Source of the DNA: Pseudovibrio axinellae
GTDB lineage: Bacteria > Pseudomonadota > Alphaproteobacteria > Rhizobiales > Stappiaceae
Assembly (NCBI RefSeq): GCF_900110875.1
Contig: NZ_FOFM01000003.1
Span: 326,815 to 390,814 of the forward strand
Direction of reading: 5' to 3'
Length of the DNA stretch: 64,000 nucleotides
This document shows positions 19,502 to 28,987 of the stretch, piece by piece. The position numbers were made by a program, and so were the translations under genes. Within the stretch, counting starts at the first letter, position 1. Every line of letters starts with the position of its first letter. The notes under the pieces are model-generated. The model was not told the origin of the DNA, made no database searches, and was given only the letters and a program-made list of their open reading frames with translations.

Positions 19502-20001
19502 AGACCTTTGAAATACACAGTGCTCGTTCAAAGGATATTCCGCAAATCGGAACAGTCGGGTTAGCCTCTTGGGAAAGAGGAATTGCGCCACATGTGCCGC
19601 AAGCTGCTCACGATACGATGAATGAAACGTCCTTTAAAGACTTTGCAAGTGCCTGTCTGGATCAGATCGTGGTTGCGGTAAACAAGGAGCGAGTGCTCGG
19701 TTTTATTGCGACGGAAAACAGTGACAACTTCATTACAGATCTTTGGATTGATCCTGAATGTGAAAGTAAGGGCCTGGGCTCTGCTTTGGTGAGCGAAACC
19801 GAACGCCGCATCGCCGCACGTGGTTATAACACTGCTGAGATATCGGTTCTTGCTCAAAATGAGCGCGCGCTCAGTCTCTATCACCACATGGGTTACGAGG
19901 AAGTGGAACGTGCAAAAAAGTTCCATGAAAAGCTCAATTGCGAGATCAGCTACATCAAACTGCGTAAGCACCTACCATTTTACGCAGAAGAGATAGCCTG
20001 A
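19498..20001 (+). CDS. GNAT-family N-acetyltransferase
   Basis: This 167-residue protein has the GNAT core: strand TDLWIDPECESKGLGSALVSE (acetyl-CoA motif A with the SKGLGS loop, near residue 90) and the C-terminal NERALSLYHHMGYEEVER motif B. It starts in the ATGA overlap with the acyl-CoA synthetase gene, so both are probably translated together. The coupling hints that it acts on the same small molecule or on the synthetase itself (as Pat-type enzymes do), but the sequence does not show this. Confidence 0.82.
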   Translation: MKTFEIHSARSKDIPQIGTVGLASWERGIAPHVPQAAHDTMNETSFKDFASACLDQIVVAVNKERVLGFIATENSDNFITDLWIDPECESKGLGSALVSETERRIAARGYNTAEISVLAQNERALSLYHHMGYEEVERAKKFHEKLNCEISYIKLRKHLPFYAEEIA

Positions 20002-20863
20002 ACCCCGCTATTGCAGGCAAGGTGAACAGTTGTTGGCGGTAATGTACCGTTCCATCGTGATGCAAACCTGTCAGGCTGCCTTAGTGGCAAAATCAGCAGG
20101 CACCCTCATGGTTTTGGGGCCTGCCGCAGCACGTACATTCTGGTTGCAGACCTGGTTAAATGGCCAAACGCAAAGGTGCAAACCAACGCAGAACAAACGC
20201 AAATTGCCAAATATTGATAACTAACTGAACTCATTTATATTTTTTCGTCAATGTTCGCGGCATCTCCCATAACAACGCAAAATCGCGCAAAAAATTACTC
20301 CCCCCTCCGCAAAAAGTTATCCTCCTTATGACAGAGCCTTCAGTGTGCTTTTGTGTGCTGGCACAAGCGCCTGAGGAGCTTCCTGTGAACCGTCAAGATG
20401 GCTGCGTGGTGAAGAAGCAAAGCGGCCTCTGCATGCCTATTGCAAATGGCGGTTTGGCAAGCAGTCCCATTCACATCACTCTTTAAGATCTTTGGGTGCC
20501 ACTAAATGTCCAAAGTGGCCTGCCAGAACACCCTAAAGAGCGACTTGCCGATATCTCTGGGTCAGGATTTGGCCCCGAAGGTTCCGCAGTTGATGCGCAG
20601 GGATATCTCTGGAAGGCTCAAAAACATGGATAAAGAGTCGAGCGCACTATTCGTGACGAGTTTTCTGGCTGTTTTTTGAGGTGAGCGCACACGAAAACCC
20701 TTGCCTCAAGTTGGACAGGCCAAGCGAAAAGATATTGCCGGCGAGCATAGCTTGCAAAAATAAAACTGAGACAGAGAAGGCGAGAGTATTGTCTTTTTAT
20801 GCGGTTTTTGCAGCTTCAAATAAAACTCCAGGCCGTCAGTGCCAGAACTAAAAATGTGATCTC
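20002..20863. other. Long gene-poor gap upstream of the GH42 gene
   Basis: This 862-bp stretch has no intact gene. It contains a short fragment resembling a sugar lactonase at 20532-20633 and otherwise looks like decayed sequence with many stops. The GH42 promoter must lie at its right end. Confidence 0.5.
20532..20633 (+). pseudogene. Fragment of an SMP-30/gluconolactonase-like gene
   Basis: The frame reads about 33 codons to a TAA at 20631. It contains SGFGPEGSAVDAQGYLWKAQ, which resembles the conserved PDGSxVDAEGxLWxA segment of SMP-30/sugar lactonases. No long reading frame extends upstream, and the rest of the propeller is missing. The neighbouring GH42 gene fits a former sugar-use locus. 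The match rests on one motif, so the call is tentative. Confidence 0.4.
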
Positions 20864-22846
20864 ATGAGCGAAAATAAACACTTAGGTATCAGCTACTATC
20901 CAGAACATTGGCCACAAGAGTGCTGGAAGCAAGACGCAAAAGATTTGGCTGACTTGGGTATTACCTACGTGCGAATAGCAGAATATGCATGGTCCCGCAT
21001 TGAGCCTGAACCTGGTGAGTTTGCATGGGAATGGCTGGATAAGGTGATTGAGACACTTGCAAGTAAAGCTTTAAAAATCATCATGTGCACCCCAACTGCT
21101 GCCCCGCCGCGCTGGATGCTGAATAAGCACCCGGATATGTTGGCAGTTGATGAGGCGAACCAACCACGCAAATTCGGATCGCGTCGCCACTATTGCTTTT
21201 CTCACGAAGGGTATCGATGGGAGTCACGTCGCATAACGGAAATTCTGGCGGACCGCTATGGCAATCACCCAGCTATTGCTGCCTGGCAAACCGATAGTGC
21301 ATATGGTGGGCACGAAACAGTGCGCTCGTGGTCTCCCTCCGCACATAAGGCGTTTCAACTGTGGCTAGCGCAAAAGTACGGTAATATCAAAGCCTTAAAT
21401 CAGGCATGGGGAAGTGTGTTGTGGTCTATGGAATACAACAGCTTTGAACAGATCGAGCTGCCGAACCTCACAGTGACTCAGGCGAACCCCGCACACTGTC
21501 TGGATTTCGACCGGTTCTCTTCTGATCAAGTCGCTGAATTCAATTCCGAACAAGTTGGCATTTTAAGGCAACTCGCTGCTGGCCGACCAGTCATCCATAA
21601 CTTCACCGCAGATACATTTGCTTTTGATCATTACAAACTTGCTGATCAGCTCGATATCGCGGGTTGGGATTGCTATCCAATTAGCTTCCATACCCACTAT
21701 CAGATGGAGAGCTCGTTTGGCACTCCAGAAGGCTATTGGGAGGACTATTTTCAGCAAGGCGACCCTGATTATCAGGCATTTCATCATGACTTGTACCGGC
21801 AGGCGGGCCACGGTCGTTTATGGGTAATGCAGATGCAATCAGGGCCTATGAATTTGGCACCCTATAATCCAGTCCCTTTGCCCGGTATGGTTCGGCTATG
21901 GAGTTGGGAAGCTTTTGCCCATGGTGCTGAAACCACAAGCTATTTCCGGTGGCGGCAAGTACCCTTTGCGCAAGAGCAAATGCATGCTGGGTTAAAGCAA
22001 ACGGATAACAAACCAGCACAAGGCTATGTTGAAGTTGCACAGCTTGCGTTGGAGCTTGAGCAGCTAGGCCCATTCACACCGGCTGAAGCGCCGGTCGCGC
22101 TTGTTGTTGACTACGAAAGTCAATGGGCACACGAAGCTCAGCGATATGGGAAGGACTTCAGCTATATCCGGCTCGTCCTCGCCTATTATCGGGCGCTAAG
22201 GCAGAAGGGGGTCGATGTCGAGATCATCAGGCCACTTTCTCAAGACCTGTCGCCCTACAAGCTGGTTATCGTGCCTGCCCTGTACGCATTAAGTGAGGAG
22301 CTATCAGAGAACCTGGCAGCCTATGTCGAGTTTAACGGAGTTGTGCTTGGTGGCCCACGACTGGCACAAAAAGACGCGAACTATCAGCTCTCTCAATCCT
22401 CATTGAAACTGCCCAAACCATTTGAAGGTGTTGAGGTTTTACGAAGCAGTACAAGCCCGAAAGAGTTCTCTTGCGCTGTGCGTGATCTGGCTGATCACAA
22501 CAGAGGGAAAGCCTATATCTGGCAGGAAGAAATCAGCACAAGCCTGCCAGTGCTTTTTGAAGATGAAAATAATCAGCCGGTATTTATGGGAGAAAACAAC
22601 ACATTTTACGTTGCAGCGTGGGCGGACCCGACCTTGATGAGCGCCATTTTAGATGAGGTGTTCAAAATCGCGAAAATCGACAAGGTGGAAATGCCAAGCG
22701 GTCTTAGAAGAAGCAAAACATCTATTGGCACGTTCTACTATAACTACTCCAAGAACACGGTAAATTTGAAAGCACTACGCTTGGCTGATGCGGCGGACTT
22801 GGACGGATTGGAACTGCCACCAGCTGGGGTCGCTCTGGTGCGATAA
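20864..22846 (+). CDS. GH42 beta-galactosidase homologue lacking both catalytic glutamates
   Basis: This 660-residue protein aligns by eye over its whole length with GH42 beta-galactosidases. It has the start ISYYPEHWPQECWKQDA, FGSRRHYCFSHEGYR, the NLTVTQANPAHCLDFDRFS block, the PLPGMVRLWSWEAFAHGAE and RWRQVPFAQEQMHAGL blocks, a Rossmann-like trimerisation domain and a C-terminal beta domain. The acid/base motif, normally TDNEYG, reads TDSAYG (A146). The nucleophile motif, normally VMEQQPG, reads VMQMQSG (Q323). Both changes are clear in the DNA (codons 21299-21301 and 21830-21832). It should therefore not hydrolyse galactosides by the normal mechanism. There is no signal peptide and no sugar transporter nearby. 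The frame is intact, so it may serve another role such as sugar binding. Confidence 0.9.
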   Translation: MSENKHLGISYYPEHWPQECWKQDAKDLADLGITYVRIAEYAWSRIEPEPGEFAWEWLDKVIETLASKALKIIMCTPTAAPPRWMLNKHPDMLAVDEANQPRKFGSRRHYCFSHEGYRWESRRITEILADRYGNHPAIAAWQTDSAYGGHETVRSWSPSAHKAFQLWLAQKYGNIKALNQAWGSVLWSMEYNSFEQIELPNLTVTQANPAHCLDFDRFSSDQVAEFNSEQVGILRQLAAGRPVIHNFTADTFAFDHYKLADQLDIAGWDCYPISFHTHYQMESSFGTPEGYWEDYFQQGDPDYQAFHHDLYRQAGHGRLWVMQMQSGPMNLAPYNPVPLPGMVRLWSWEAFAHGAETTSYFRWRQVPFAQEQMHAGLKQTDNKPAQGYVEVAQLALELEQLGPFTPAEAPVALVVDYESQWAHEAQRYGKDFSYIRLVLAYYRALRQKGVDVEIIRPLSQDLSPYKLVIVPALYALSEELSENLAAYVEFNGVVLGGPRLAQKDANYQLSQSSLKLPKPFEGVEVLRSSTSPKEFSCAVRDLADHNRGKAYIWQEEISTSLPVLFEDENNQPVFMGENNTFYVAAWADPTLMSAILDEVFKIAKIDKVEMPSGLRRSKTSIGTFYYNYSKNTVNLKALRLADAADLDGLELPPAGVALVR

Positions 22847-22947
22847 GTAATGATTGCTCCTTAGCAACGTCCTAACGCCGCGCATGGATGTTCTCGCTCG
22901 CATTGGGAATGGGTTCGTGCCAGCTATCAGGTGCATCTGTGTGATGT

Positions 22948-22979
22948 AAAAAGCCGCCCCCAAATTGAGGCGGCTTTTT
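22948..22979. terminator. Bidirectional terminator between the GH42 gene and putA
   Basis: Arms AAAAAGCCGCC (22948-22958) and GGCGGCTTTTT (22969-22979) are perfect over 11 bp, with a 10-nt loop and runs of A and T on the two sides. It serves both convergent genes. Confidence 0.88.
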
Positions 22980-22986
22980 CAACGAC

Positions 22987-25900
22987 TTAACCTTCTGAAG
23001 CGGCAAGCAAGCTTGTGTTGCCACCCGAGGCAGTTGTGTCGATACACAAGTGGCGCTCCAGCTGGTAACGCTCGATCTGGTTGCGTTCCATGATGAGCTG
23101 CATCAATGCGCCATCGCGGTCCGCAAGCTCACCCTTCATCACTTTCAGGTCTTCTTCTGAGTGGTTTGCAGCAATTGCATCAATACCCTGAAGCTTTGTG
23201 AGCGTTCCCTCAGCCAACTGCCCTTCCAAAGCGACAATCGGAGCAGAGAATGAACGCAAACTCGCAGCCAGCTTTTCCGCACCTTGCCCAACAGCAATCA
23301 CACTGTTACCAGCAGCCAGTGCAAGAACAACTTGGTGCTTCAAGCTTTCTGTGTCTGGCCCAAGGCACAGCACAGTGCCGCGCGGCGCACTATAAAGTCG
23401 GTTGGATTCGCCAGTCGGCCCAGGCATGTCGTAAGCCTGCTCTTGTGCGGCCCGGTGCAGCAAGTGAGCTTCTTGCTTAAACAACGTCGCCAACTCAGTG
23501 AAGCGAGCAGAGTTGCTCTCCCAATTATTGGTGCGCACTGCGCCGTGGGCTTTAAAGATATCCTCTGCTGTAAAAGACTTATGCAGCGTGACACTTTCAG
23601 CAGATTTCGTATCTGCCCGAGCGAATCTGCTTAAATAATGAGGACCACCCGCTTTCGGACCCGTGCCAGAAAGGCCCTCTCCACCAAAGGGTTGAGACCC
23701 AACGATTGCACCAATCTGGTTGCGGTTCACATAAAGGTTGCCCACCTTCACACGCTCCACAACATGCTGAACTCGGCTATCAACTCTGGTATGCAGACCG
23801 AATGTTAGACCATATCCTTGCCCGTTAATTGCATCGATTGTCTGGTCGATTTCTTCTGCTTTGAACGTTGCGATATGCAGGACCGGCCCGAAGATTTCCT
23901 CGCCAAGTTCTTCAATGCCATCTAGATGAATAAGCGTTGGAGCAACAAAATGACCTTTGTTCGGTGCCTTTAACTGCTTAAGAACACGTCCTTTTTCCGC
24001 CCACTTCTTGCAGTGCGCATCAATCTTGCTCTGTGCAGCGGCATCAATCACAGGGCCCACATCTGTCGACAATGCACTCGGGTCGCCTAGCTCAAGCTCA
24101 GCCATCGCGCCCAAAAGCATCTCTTTAAAGTCCTCAAAGATATCCTCTTGAACATAAAGCATGCGAAGTGCAGAACAGCGCTGCCCAGCACTCTGGAAAC
24201 TTGAAGCGATAACATCACGAACTGCCTGCTCTGGAAGCGCAGTGGAGTCAACAATCATCGCATTCAAACCACCAGTCTCAGCAATCAACGGCGCAGTCGG
24301 ACAAAGCGCATTCGCCATAGCGCGATTGATGTGTTGTGCCGTCGCTGTTGAACCCGTAAAACAAACCCCAGCAACACGTTTATCGGAAGTCAACGCTGCC
24401 CCAACTTCACCAGCGCCTGGAAGTAGTTGCAAGGCTTGGACCGGAATGCCTGCCTGGTGCATCAAGCCCACTGCATACGTCGCGATAAGCGGTGTTTGCG
24501 GCGCTGGTTTTGCAAGCACCGGGTTACCAGCTGCAAGAGCCGCAAAAATCTGGCCAGAGAAAATCGCAAGTGGGAAGTTCCACGGGGAAATGCAGGTGAC
24601 CGGGCCACGTGCATCACTCTTGCCATCACGCTCTTCAAGCCGGATAGCCTCGTTGGCATAATAACGACCAAAATCAACGGCTTCACGCAGTTCGTTGATC
24701 GCGTCCATATAGGTCTTGCCAGCCTCACGCGTGAGCAGCGCAAAGATCTCTGAGGCATTTTCTTCTAGTAAATCAGCAGCTTTTCGCAGGACAACCGCAC
24801 GATCTTGAGCGTTTTTCTCTGTCCATTCCTTACAACCCGCGTGGGCAGCTGTTAGCGCTGCTTCGATTTGCTCAGGGGTCGCTGTTGCAACATGACCAAC
24901 AGTATCTCGCAGATCAGCCGGGTTCTTAACAGCAATAGCAGTTGCATTCTTAACCGATGCAGCAATGACCGGATGCCCTTCCCACTTGGTGGTTAAGAAG
25001 GATTTCATGCTTTCAACGTACTGCGTTTCTTGTTTCGGATCAGTCAGGTCCCAGCCCTTAGCATTTTTGCGTCCAGAGCCGTAAAGTGCTGGTGGAAGAG
25101 CAATTTTTGCATTGGAGATTTGCTCGCCATACGCTTCGATATGCATCAAAGGGTCTTGTGCGATCGCCTTCGGGCTCACGCTTTCATCGCGGATCTGATG
25201 TACAAAAGAACTGTTTGCGCCGTTCTCTAACAGACGGCGAACCAAATAAGCCAGAAGGTCTTTGTGAGCGCCAACGGGAGCATATATGCGGCAATTGGAG
25301 CCATGCTTCTTCATCGTGCGCTCGTGAAGAGCCTCACCCATGCCATGCAAACGCTGGAATTCGTAGGAGTTTAGCGGCAGGTTTTTGGCCAGCTCTAGTA
25401 TGGTTGCAACACTGTGAGCGTTGTGAGTAGCAAACTGCGGGTAAATCCGATCAGTCATAGCAAGAAGCTTCTCTGCACAGACAGTGAAGGAAAGATCGGT
25501 AGAAACCTTACGCGTGAAGACTGGGTAGCCTTCAATACCCAGTGTCTGGGCGCGTTTGATTTCGGTGTCCCAGTAAGCGCCTTTCACGAGGCGAACCATG
25601 ATTTTGCGGTCATATTTTTGAGCAACTGCGTATAGCCAATCGATAACGTGGGTTGCACGCGGTCCAAAGGCTTGTACAACAACACCAAAGCCATCCCAGC
25701 CTTCGGTTGCAGGGTCAGCTAAAAGAGCCTCGATCACATCAAGAGAGATATCGAGACGGTCCGCTTCTTCTGCATCGATGTTGAAGCCCATATTGGATGA
25801 CTTAGCCAGCATGATCAGTGAGAGCGTCCGTGGGACCAGCTCTTTCATCACTCTCTCACGTTTTGCAAACTCATAACGTGGGTGGAGGGCTGAAAGCTTG

Positions 25901-26625
25901 ACGGAGATACCTGGATTTTCGCGAATGCTGTGATGCTTGCAGTTGCTGGACAGCGCTGTGATAGCTTTGGAGTAGGAGAGGTGGTAGCGCTTTGCATCTG
26001 CGTCTGTACATGCTGCCTCACCAAGCATGTCGTAGGAATAAGTGAAGCCGTTGCCTTCTTCAACGCGGGCGTTGCGCATCGCTTCACGAATTGTTCTGCC
26101 AAGAACGAACTGGCGGCCAAGCTCTTTCATGGCTTGGGCAACCGCGGTCCGCACGACGGGTTCCCCCATGCGCTTAACAACACCACGGATTGTGCCGACA
26201 AGCCCCTGATCATCTGGTGCAAGTACTTTACCTGTCAAAAGCAAAGCCCACGTAGAGGCGTTGATCAGTGTTGACGATGAGCGGCCCAGATGCTCCCCCC
26301 AGGCGCTCGGGGTGATCTTGTCTGCAATCAACGCGTCGATCGTTTGAGCGTCAGGAACACGCAACAAGGCCTCCGCAAGGCACATTAACGCAATGCCTTC
26401 TTGAGTTGAGAGGCCATATTCACCGAGGAAACTCTCCATGATTGTAGGAGATGTATTCGCGCGCAAATCCTGAATTAAATCTGCCGCTCCGCGTGAGGCG
26501 CGTTCCCGCGCTGCTTCATCCATCTGTAGTGATGAAATGAGTTCCTGAACGACCTGTTTTTCATCAGGGAGATAGTTATCTCTAATCTTGTCGCGGATAA
26601 TTTCCGGCGTTGCCTCTGAACCCAT
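22987..26625 (-). CDS. putA: Bifunctional proline dehydrogenase / delta-1-pyrroline-5-carboxylate dehydrogenase
   Basis: PutA oxidises proline to glutamate in two steps, channelling the intermediate, and passes electrons to FAD/quinone and NAD. The 1212 residues hold an N-terminal arm, the FAD barrel (about 190-500, with YDMLGEAACTDADAKRY and RLVKGAYWDTEIKRAQ) and the aldehyde dehydrogenase domain. The latter has FTGSTATAQHI, Glu in LIAETGGLNAMIVD and catalytic C817 in SAGQRCSALRM. An ALDH-superfamily-like C-terminal extension follows. There is no N-terminal ribbon-helix-helix DNA-binding domain, so this PutA cannot repress its own gene in the E. coli way. The divergent Lrp-type gene probably regulates it. 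Confidence 0.96.
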   Translation of the reverse strand: MGSEATPEIIRDKIRDNYLPDEKQVVQELISSLQMDEAARERASRGAADLIQDLRANTSPTIMESFLGEYGLSTQEGIALMCLAEALLRVPDAQTIDALIADKITPSAWGEHLGRSSSTLINASTWALLLTGKVLAPDDQGLVGTIRGVVKRMGEPVVRTAVAQAMKELGRQFVLGRTIREAMRNARVEEGNGFTYSYDMLGEAACTDADAKRYHLSYSKAITALSSNCKHHSIRENPGISVKLSALHPRYEFAKRERVMKELVPRTLSLIMLAKSSNMGFNIDAEEADRLDISLDVIEALLADPATEGWDGFGVVVQAFGPRATHVIDWLYAVAQKYDRKIMVRLVKGAYWDTEIKRAQTLGIEGYPVFTRKVSTDLSFTVCAEKLLAMTDRIYPQFATHNAHSVATILELAKNLPLNSYEFQRLHGMGEALHERTMKKHGSNCRIYAPVGAHKDLLAYLVRRLLENGANSSFVHQIRDESVSPKAIAQDPLMHIEAYGEQISNAKIALPPALYGSGRKNAKGWDLTDPKQETQYVESMKSFLTTKWEGHPVIAASVKNATAIAVKNPADLRDTVGHVATATPEQIEAALTAAHAGCKEWTEKNAQDRAVVLRKAADLLEENASEIFALLTREAGKTYMDAINELREAVDFGRYYANEAIRLEERDGKSDARGPVTCISPWNFPLAIFSGQIFAALAAGNPVLAKPAPQTPLIATYAVGLMHQAGIPVQALQLLPGAGEVGAALTSDKRVAGVCFTGSTATAQHINRAMANALCPTAPLIAETGGLNAMIVDSTALPEQAVRDVIASSFQSAGQRCSALRMLYVQEDIFEDFKEMLLGAMAELELGDPSALSTDVGPVIDAAAQSKIDAHCKKWAEKGRVLKQLKAPNKGHFVAPTLIHLDGIEELGEEIFGPVLHIATFKAEEIDQTIDAINGQGYGLTFGLHTRVDSRVQHVVERVKVGNLYVNRNQIGAIVGSQPFGGEGLSGTGPKAGGPHYLSRFARADTKSAESVTLHKSFTAEDIFKAHGAVRTNNWESNSARFTELATLFKQEAHLLHRAAQEQAYDMPGPTGESNRLYSAPRGTVLCLGPDTESLKHQVVLALAAGNSVIAVGQGAEKLAASLRSFSAPIVALEGQLAEGTLTKLQGIDAIAANHSEEDLKVMKGELADRDGALMQLIMERNQIERYQLERHLCIDTTASGGNTSLLAASEG

Positions 26626-26772
26626 GCCGTGCTCCCTACTATCAAATACCTATTGTTGAGCTGACATTAGCAAAATACCCATAGGGATGTTTCCTGTATT
26701 TTTTGATGGTAAAGACTATTCGACTTTGATATTTATTAGACATGGTGATTTTGAATACAAAAACGGTATATC

Positions 26773-27225
26773 ATGGAGAAACTGGACGATTTCGATCGCA
26801 AAATTCTGGAAGAATTACAAAAATGTGGGCGTACAACGGTCACTGACCTGGCGAAAAAGGTAGGACTGTCGAAAACGCCTTGCCAGATCCGTATGAAAAA
26901 ACTGGAGGATGCTGGCTATATCCTTGGTTATCGGGCGGAGGTTGACCACACCAAACTAGGAGCAGGTCATATCGCGTTTGTGCAGGTCAAGCTCAATGAC
27001 ACCCGTTCCAGGTCTCTGGAGGCCTTCAATGCGGCAGTGCGCAATATTCCGGAGATCGAGGAATGTCATATGATTGCCAGCGGCTTTGATTACCTCCTGA
27101 AAGTACGGACAAAAGACATTGTGAGCTATCGAAGGGTCCTTGGTGAAAAACTCTCAGAAATGCCCCATGTTGCACAAACATCCACGTTCGTGTGCATGGA
27201 GCAGGTGAAGGATAGGCCTATCTAA
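26773..27225 (+). CDS. putR: Lrp/AsnC-family regulator, probable proline-responsive activator of putA
   Basis: This 150-residue protein has an AsnC-type helix-turn-helix (VTDLAKKVGLSKTPCQIRMKKLE, residues about 23-45) and a RAM ligand-binding domain (HIAFVQVKLND, then IEECHMIASGFDYLLKVR). It is divergent to putA across a 147-bp gap. Alphaproteobacteria with PutA lacking the DNA-binding domain commonly use such a gene, putR, to activate putA in response to proline. Family is sure; the specific name rests on position and is therefore inference. Confidence 0.85.
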   Translation: MEKLDDFDRKILEELQKCGRTTVTDLAKKVGLSKTPCQIRMKKLEDAGYILGYRAEVDHTKLGAGHIAFVQVKLNDTRSRSLEAFNAAVRNIPEIEECHMIASGFDYLLKVRTKDIVSYRRVLGEKLSEMPHVAQTSTFVCMEQVKDRPI

Positions 27226-27372
27226 TAAGCCGCTCGTCGCATCGTCTAGCTGTAAAAGCGTCAGGTGTGCCACAGTGCTTTGAGTATCAATCCTTGACGT
27301 ATTCAAATGCTACATACCGTCGGTCTCTTGGGCGGATGCTGCTAAGCGAAGTCGAACGGTTACAATGGACTG

Positions 27373-28860
27373 TTATTCGACCTTTTGCTCATCATCTGGC
27401 AGTACAATTCGCTCTGGTTTGTGATCGGTCATCGTTAGCATACGCCACCCCATGACCGCAAAGAGAACGGTCAGAATTGGGCTGGCAATATTGAAGACTG
27501 CAAATCCGGCAAAAGCAAGTGTTGGCACCCCAAGCGTCGCAGCCATGTAAGCGCCACAACTGTTCCAGGGAATGAGAGCCGATGTCACGGTCGCACTGTC
27601 GCCAACCGCCCGGGAAAGAACTTCAGGTCGAAGTCGGCGAAGGCGGAAAGACTTGCGGTACATGCGGCCAGGGATCACGATTGCAATATATTGATCTGCA
27701 GCAAGGATATTTGTCGCGATTGCAGTTGAAACCAAGGATAAAACAAGAGCACCAGTTGTTTTTGCAGCTCGTAAGATAGGCCCGATGATCCGGTCCAGTA
27801 TGCCCGCTTTTTCAACAACGCCGCCAAAGGCTAACGCTGTCATGATCAACCAGATGGTTGTCAGCATGTTACCCATGCCACCACGGCTTAGAAGCGCATC
27901 AATGGAAGGATCGCCCGTCACACTCACATAGCCATTGGACATGGCAATCCAGACGCCCTTTGTCATTTCAAGGGCATAGGGAAGGTGAGGCGTAGAGCCC
28001 AAAGCGATGACCTTGTCTGGCTCCATCACAACAGCATAAAGGCCGCCAAATAACGCGCCTATAAAGATAGTCGTAAACGGTGGGTAGCGAACAAGGGCTA
28101 AGCCTAACACCAGCACCAGCGGTAGGAAGTTAAGCAGGGTAATGTCATAGTAGCGTTCGATGCTGGTCAAAGTCTCTTGTGCAACAAAATCTCCTGGTTT
28201 CCCAAGCCACCAAAAAACAACGAGCGCAATTGCAAGTGCCGGTATTGATGTCCAAAGGTTCTCTTTGATATGGGCGTAAAGATTTGAGCCAGCAGCGGCG
28301 GTTGCCAGGTTAGTAGCGTCAGATAGAGGAGAGGATTTATCTCCGAAATAGGCGCCAGAAAGGACCGCACCGGCAGTGATTGCGGGGTCCAGCCCCATTT
28401 TGGTCGCTATGCCCATCAATCCGATGCCAATTGTTCCAGCAACGGTCCATGAACTGCCGATGCTGACAGAAACTAATGCGCAGATAATGACTGTGGTGAA
28501 GTAAAAGTAATTTGGGCTAAGTATCTGTAATCCATAATAAACCATTGCCATGATAGTGCCTGACATAGCCCAGGTTCCAATAAGGGACCCCACCGCAAGC
28601 AGAATAAAAATTGCGTGCATTCCTGTGCTGACGCTATCAACAACAGCATCTTTTAGTTCATCAAATTGGAAGCCGTGTGTGAGTGCAACAAAGGTCGCGA
28701 TTAATGCACAAAATAGAAGGGCAATCTGGTTTGGTCCGGAGGATGCTTCATCTCCGAATAAATAGTAGGAGAGCGCAAGTAAACTGATTAGTGCGACAAC
28801 AGGGATCACGGCTCCGATGAGCGTCATCTTTTGAAAACTTGGAACTGGCACGTTGGCCAT
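27373..28860 (-). CDS. NhaC-family Na+/H+ antiporter
   Basis: This 495-residue inner-membrane protein shows about 11-12 hydrophobic segments. It has NhaC-family features such as SIGSSWTVAGTIGIGLMGIA (near 150), SGAYFGDKSSPLSDATNLA (near 190) and the late SALIPWNSCGAYMAATLGV. It lies 127 bp downstream of arcC on the same strand and may be the last gene of the arginine deiminase operon. There it could help pH or ion balance as ammonia is produced. NhaC-like proteins near amino-acid genes are sometimes amino-acid antiporters, so arginine/ornithine exchange is an alternative. Confidence 0.85.
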   Translation of the reverse strand: MANVPVPSFQKMTLIGAVIPVVALISLLALSYYLFGDEASSGPNQIALLFCALIATFVALTHGFQFDELKDAVVDSVSTGMHAIFILLAVGSLIGTWAMSGTIMAMVYYGLQILSPNYFYFTTVIICALVSVSIGSSWTVAGTIGIGLMGIATKMGLDPAITAGAVLSGAYFGDKSSPLSDATNLATAAAGSNLYAHIKENLWTSIPALAIALVVFWWLGKPGDFVAQETLTSIERYYDITLLNFLPLVLVLGLALVRYPPFTTIFIGALFGGLYAVVMEPDKVIALGSTPHLPYALEMTKGVWIAMSNGYVSVTGDPSIDALLSRGGMGNMLTTIWLIMTALAFGGVVEKAGILDRIIGPILRAAKTTGALVLSLVSTAIATNILAADQYIAIVIPGRMYRKSFRLRRLRPEVLSRAVGDSATVTSALIPWNSCGAYMAATLGVPTLAFAGFAVFNIASPILTVLFAVMGWRMLTMTDHKPERIVLPDDEQKVE

Positions 28861-28987
28861 ATGCAGTTCGTCCTTTCCGTTCCTGTTCTTGTCGTGTGCG
28901 GAGCAGCACCCAAGGCCATAAAGCTACTTAGCGCCAGTCTTTCGATCGAGGTAGCTATTAGGTTTGTTCAGCCTTGGGGCTGGCAAT

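Noticed and set aside
20864..22846. Functional lacZ-like beta-galactosidase call
   Set aside because: Homology is clear, but both catalytic glutamate positions are substituted, so the activity should not be transferred by homology.
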